Assembly: GCA_013335115.1 (NCBI GenBank)
Contig: JAAXWQ010000005.1
Coordinates: forward strand, 1 to 64,000
DNA length: 64,000 nt
Direction of reading: 5' to 3'
From: Chlorobiaceae bacterium
GTDB lineage: Bacteria; Bacteroidota; Chlorobiia; Chlorobiales; Chlorobiaceae
Shown here: positions 61,058-64,000 of the stretch, piece after piece
Position numbering within the stretch: position 1 is the first letter of the stretch
Layout of the letters: every line of letters begins with the position of its first letter
Position numbers and translations under genes: made by a program
The notes under the pieces: generated by a model
Told to the model about the DNA's origin: nothing
The model's database searches: none
Seen by the model: only the letters and a program-made list of their open reading frames with translations

Positions 61058-61933
61058 TCACTTCACCGCACCCGAATCCTCTTCCGGAACGGGCGGCGCG
61101 GTTTTCTTCCAGGAGCCGCCAGAAGCAGCCGCCGAACTGTCGGGCGACGCCGCCTGGTCGATCAGGTACTGCGGTATGCCGACCGTGAGCGAATCAGGGG
61201 CGGGCCCCGAAGGGGCAGCCATCACCTCCTGGAAGTCGGGAACCACGACGCCCCGCTTCAGCATGATGGCGTAGATTCGTTTCGACCGGTTCCTGATAAA
61301 CGACGAAGGCCCGTCAGGTTGGTACCTTATGGGGTTCGGAAGCGCCGCGGCAAGCCTCGAAGCCTGCGATGCAGAAAGCCCTGCAGCGCTCGTGCCGTAG
61401 TAGTGCCGGGCTGCAGCCTCGATGCCGAAGATACCATCCCCCCATTCGGCGATGTTCACATAAAGTTCCAGGATCCTCCGCTTGGAAAGCGACCGCTCGA
61501 TGCGCCAGGTGAGAATGGCCTCCTGGATCTTCCTGACCGGGTTCTTCGAAGGTGAAAGGTAGAGGTTCTTGACCAGCTGCTGGCTGATGGTGCTCGCACC
61601 GAACTTGAACTTCCCCTCCTTCATGTTGCGTTCGACGGCACTCTCGATGGCCTGGTAATCGAATCCCTCATGCTTCCAGAACTTGTCGTCCTCGGAGATC
61701 AGCACCGCCTTGACCAGCGCCGGCGAGACCTTTTTCAGGGGGACCCACCGCTGCCGGACTTTCTTGTCGACCAGCCCCTCACGCCGCCACTCCGCCTCCC
61801 GGTACTCCATGAATGCGGTTTTGGGCGGATTGGTTTCGGCAAGTTTCGCAACGTCGGGGTACACGGCATATCGGGCAATGTCGACGACAAGGAAAAGCAC
61901 GAAAAGCAGGAGTGCGTTTCTGAAGAGTTTCAT
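61058..61933 (-). CDS. mtgA: monofunctional biosynthetic peptidoglycan transglycosylase
   Basis: The 291 residues include an N-terminal membrane anchor (LFRNALLLFVLFLVVDIARYAV) and a GT51 domain with the catalytic Glu in SEDDKFWKHEGFD, FGASTISQQLVKNLYLSPSKN, RRILELYVNIAEWG and IFGIEAAARHYYG. No transpeptidase domain follows, only a Ser/Ala/Pro-rich tail. It polymerises lipid II alongside the PBP1A-like protein. Confidence 0.94.
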   Translation of the reverse strand: MKLFRNALLLFVLFLVVDIARYAVYPDVAKLAETNPPKTAFMEYREAEWRREGLVDKKVRQRWVPLKKVSPALVKAVLISEDDKFWKHEGFDYQAIESAVERNMKEGKFKFGASTISQQLVKNLYLSPSKNPVRKIQEAILTWRIERSLSKRRILELYVNIAEWGDGIFGIEAAARHYYGTSAAGLSASQASRLAAALPNPIRYQPDGPSSFIRNRSKRIYAIMLKRGVVVPDFQEVMAAPSGPAPDSLTVGIPQYLIDQAASPDSSAAASGGSWKKTAPPVPEEDSGAVK

Positions 61934-62082
61934 GATCGGATGTCCGGGGTTCCTGAAGGTGTCGTTATTCCAAGGTTTTCCAAATTATAGCGCTTTGGCG
62001 CCCTCGATGAAAACAATTTGTGCTGGATGAGCCGCCGCCTGACGTCTAATCCGGTAGTGAAGTACCTGAAGTGCAGGGATAG

Positions 62083-62535
62083 ATGAACCAAAACCAGACT
62101 ACAATGAAAAATCTCGACAGCATGGGCATCACCGCGGCAACCATTGGAATTTCGGGACTGCTCATGGCGCTCTCCGCATCGCCTGCCGCTGCGGCGCAGG
62201 ACGGCAAGGCGATATTCGACAGGAACTGCAGCGTCTGCCACTCGGTCATGCCACCACCGAAAACAGCGCCGCCAATCATGCCCATCGCGTCGCGGTATCG
62301 CCAGAAGTTCACCTCGAAAGCGGATGGGGTCGCACGGATGGTCTCGTTCATGAAATCGCCATCGAAAGAGAAAGTGCTCGCCGATCCCCAGGCAATCAGC
62401 CGGTTCGGCCTCATGCCTCCCGTGCAGCTGAGCGACGCCGAACTGAACGCCGTGGCAGGATGGGTCTGGGACCAGGGCGCTTCCGGAGGATGGGGACCGG
62501 GTTCGGGCCAGGGCGGCCGCATGCGCAGACCGTAA
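62083..62535 (+). CDS. c-type cytochrome (single heme), periplasmic
   Basis: The 150-residue precursor has a signal peptide (hydrophobic segment about 15-33, then SASPAAAAQ) and one heme site CSVCH (Cys49, Cys52, His53); the probable axial Met is in GLMPPVQLSD. The C-terminus is Gly-rich (GGWGPGSGQGG). An ATG seven codons later is an alternative start, but GGGATAG precedes the first one. The size is larger than the small c-555 of green sulfur bacteria, so I do not equate them. It may carry electrons toward P840, an inference. Confidence 0.9.
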   Translation: MNQNQTTMKNLDSMGITAATIGISGLLMALSASPAAAAQDGKAIFDRNCSVCHSVMPPPKTAPPIMPIASRYRQKFTSKADGVARMVSFMKSPSKEKVLADPQAISRFGLMPPVQLSDAELNAVAGWVWDQGASGGWGPGSGQGGRMRRP

Positions 62536-62548
62536 GCACGAATGCCAT

Positions 62549-62587
62549 AAACACAAACAGCAGGGAAGCTCCCTGCTGTTTGTGTTT
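62549..62587. terminator. perfect 18-bp hairpin after the cytochrome gene
   Basis: AAACACAAACAGCAGGGA and its exact reverse complement flank a 3-nt loop. The stem base is T-rich on either strand, so it can act bidirectionally between the cytochrome (+) and tRNA-Arg (-). Confidence 0.85.
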
Positions 62588-62619
62588 AACCATAATAACT
62601 GCCAACCTGAGTTTGGGCG

Positions 62620-62692
62620 TACCCTTGGGCAGACTCGAACTGCCGACCAACAGTTTAGGAAACTGCTGCTCTATCCTCTGAGCTACAAGGGT
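62620..62692 (-). tRNA. tRNA-Arg(CCT)
   Basis: The acceptor is ACCCTTG/CAAGGGT with discriminator A. The anticodon stem GCAGT/ACTGT encloses TTCCTAA (anticodon CCT), and the T arm GGCAG/CTGCC has loop TTCGAGT. Confidence 0.94.
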
Positions 62693-62778
62693 AGATCGTT
62701 CACTGGCGGTAAATGTACAAACTCGCCATGTAAGAACCAAATCCCCGCTGAAGAGTCCTAAAACAAGCCCCCCCCTCC

Positions 62779-62834
62779 TCCATTATCCATTATCCATTAT
62801 CCATTATCCATTATCCATTATCCATTATCCATTA
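62779..62834. repeat. heptamer tandem array, 8 units of TCCATTA
   Basis: Eight identical 7-bp units, the same unit as at 23769-23852, end 2 bp from the mutL stop codon. The array is preceded by a C-rich stretch (CCCCCCCCTCC). Confidence 0.95.
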
Positions 62835-62836
62835 CC

Positions 62837-64000
62837 CTACTTCCGCCCGAACATCCGGTCGAGCTCGTCCAGCGACAGCCTGATGATGACCGGGCGGCCG
62901 TGGGGGCAGACATAGGGCATGCGAGTGGCGAAGAGCCTGTCGATGAGCGTCCGCATCTCTTCGAGGCTCAGCTTCTGGCCGGTCATGATGGCGTTGCGGC
63001 ATGAGTACGACTTGGCGAGGTTGTCGCGCTTTTCGAGCTTCAGCTTCGAGGCGTTCTCCTGGTACTCGGCGATCATGTCCTGCAGGATGGTGGCCTCGGT
63101 GCCGTCCCGCACGTCCGGAGGCACGCCCTCGATCATGACGGTCATGCCCCCGAAGGTCCTGATGTTGAATCCGAGGCGGAAGATCTCTTCGCGGACCTCC
63201 TCGTAGACCTCGAACTGCCAGGGCTTGAGGTCGATCTTCTGGGGGAAGAGCAGCTGCTGGGAGTTCGGGACCTCCTCGTTCATGACGTCAATGGCGCGTT
63301 CGTAAAGCACCCGCTCGTGGGCGACGTGCTGATCGATGATCATCAGGCCGGTCTTGATCTGGCAGACGATGTACTTGTTGTGCAGTTGCCATATCTTCGG
63401 CTCCTTGCCGGCGAAGACCGACGCGGGATCCTCTCCGAGCGGCATCGCACCGGCGCCCGAAACGCCCATGTCGGCGCTCTCGTGTACCGTGTAGCGCTCC
63501 TCCGCTGCAGGATGGGGCGGAAATCCGGAACCGCCGTACGAGGGAGACCGCCCCCCCCCTTCGTGGTAGTTCCGGTAGAGATCACTGGTGGTGGACGTCC
63601 TGCCGGAAGGTGACGCATACCCGAGCCTGCGCTCGGCACCACTTGCCGTCGGATCGACCGGAAAGGGCATAAAGAGGCCTTCGGAGGTCGTGGCCGCTGC
63701 CTCAGGCGAGAAGTCGTGGAGTTGGATGGCGCGCTTGACGACCGGGTAGACCATGCTCCTGACGTTCCGTTCGTCTTCGAAGCGCACCTCCATCTTGGAG
63801 GGATGGACGTTCACGTCAACCTTCGCCGGGTCGATGCCGATGAACAGCAGGGCGAAGGGGGCCTGGCGCTCCACGAGCAGTTCGCCGTATGCTTGCTGGA
63901 CCGCCTGCGCCAGCATCCGGTTCTGCACGATCCGGCGGTTGATGTAGAAATACTGGTCGTACTTCTGCCGCACCATCATCCCCGGCCGGCCCAGGTAGCC
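62837..64000 (-). CDS. mutL: DNA mismatch repair protein MutL (3' part, runs off the window)
   Basis: The visible 387 residues include the end of the N-terminal ATPase domain (GYLGRPGMMVRQKYDQYFYI, NVHPSKMEVRFED), a variable Ser/Pro/Gly-rich linker, and the C-terminal dimerisation domain. DQHVAHERVLYE is close to the DQHA(X)2E(X)4E metal site and CPHGRP is present, so this MutL is probably an endonuclease type, as in bacteria without MutH. The track ORF start (63979) is an internal Met; the frame is open to the window edge. Confidence 0.96.
   Translation of the reverse strand, partial: GYLGRPGMMVRQKYDQYFYINRRIVQNRMLAQAVQQAYGELLVERQAPFALLFIGIDPAKVDVNVHPSKMEVRFEDERNVRSMVYPVVKRAIQLHDFSPEAAATTSEGLFMPFPVDPTASGAERRLGYASPSGRTSTTSDLYRNYHEGGGRSPSYGGSGFPPHPAAEERYTVHESADMGVSGAGAMPLGEDPASVFAGKEPKIWQLHNKYIVCQIKTGLMIIDQHVAHERVLYERAIDVMNEEVPNSQQLLFPQKIDLKPWQFEVYEEVREEIFRLGFNIRTFGGMTVMIEGVPPDVRDGTEATILQDMIAEYQENASKLKLEKRDNLAKSYSCRNAIMTGQKLSLEEMRTLIDRLFATRMPYVCPHGRPVIIRLSLDELDRMFGRK

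Overview
The window is about 58-60% GC by eye and almost certainly comes from a green sulfur bacterium (Chlorobiaceae, in the range of Chlorobaculum or Chlorobium). The diagnostic pair is pscB-pscA, which encode the iron-sulfur protein and the homodimeric core of the P840 type-I photosynthetic reaction centre. The two-gene 2-oxoglutarate:ferredoxin oxidoreductase korAB (reductive TCA cycle), several ferredoxin-like proteins, a rubredoxin and the long form of IspG fit the same assignment. No species is claimed.

Layout. 1-10.7 kb: a long perfect palindrome, a small secreted protein, clpC, two SDR or hypothetical genes, a CWC-type Cys-rich protein, glpK, a MntA/HepT-type toxin-antitoxin pair, a predicted DNA modification/repair pair (TIGR03915-like protein plus TIGR03916-like radical SAM protein), tRNA-Pro and a DedA protein. 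10.9-21 kb (+ strand): an alpha/beta hydrolase, a class A penicillin-binding protein, guaA, and two tandem paralogous soluble hybrid histidine kinases whose flanking non-coding DNA is also duplicated. 21-27 kb: an acyltransferase, serB, then alaS followed by two 4Fe-4S proteins separated only by a 12-unit heptamer array. 27-35 kb: a small Cys protein, korAB, accA, hup, efp-accB-accC. This block covers carbon fixation and the first step of fatty-acid synthesis. 35-47.2 kb (- strand): tRNA-Thr, tRNA-Tyr, tRNA-Thr, tRNA-Trp, secE, nusG, rplK, rplA, rplJ, rplL, rpoB, rpoC, the classic transcription/translation supercluster. 47.3-52 kb (- strand): eno, divIC/ftsB-like, ispG, SDR. 52-64 kb: an EF-G-like GTPase, a polyprenol-phosphate glycosyltransferase, pscA-pscB, dapF, an AmmB/Memo protein, rubredoxin, mtgA, a c-type cytochrome, tRNA-Arg and the 3' part of mutL, which runs off the window.

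Most of the window is core genome with good synteny logic, and I see no insertion sequence, prophage or CRISPR array. The unusual content lies between and around genes. Short tandem arrays (heptamer TCCATTA twice, decamer GGACTTTCAC once) abut stop codons or sit inside larger inverted repeats. Several long hairpins look like terminators or REP-type elements. A duplicated kinase locus is accompanied by a probable gene relic. The protein-level points worth following are the radical-SAM DNA-repair pair, the tandem Cys-rich ferredoxins, an EF-P without a lysine at the usual modified position, and an EF-G paralogue with altered GTPase motifs.

Starts were moved inward from the ORF track wherever homology, a Shine-Dalgarno sequence or an overlapping tRNA made the longest ORF unlikely. 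All family assignments are from recognition of motifs; no database search was run.
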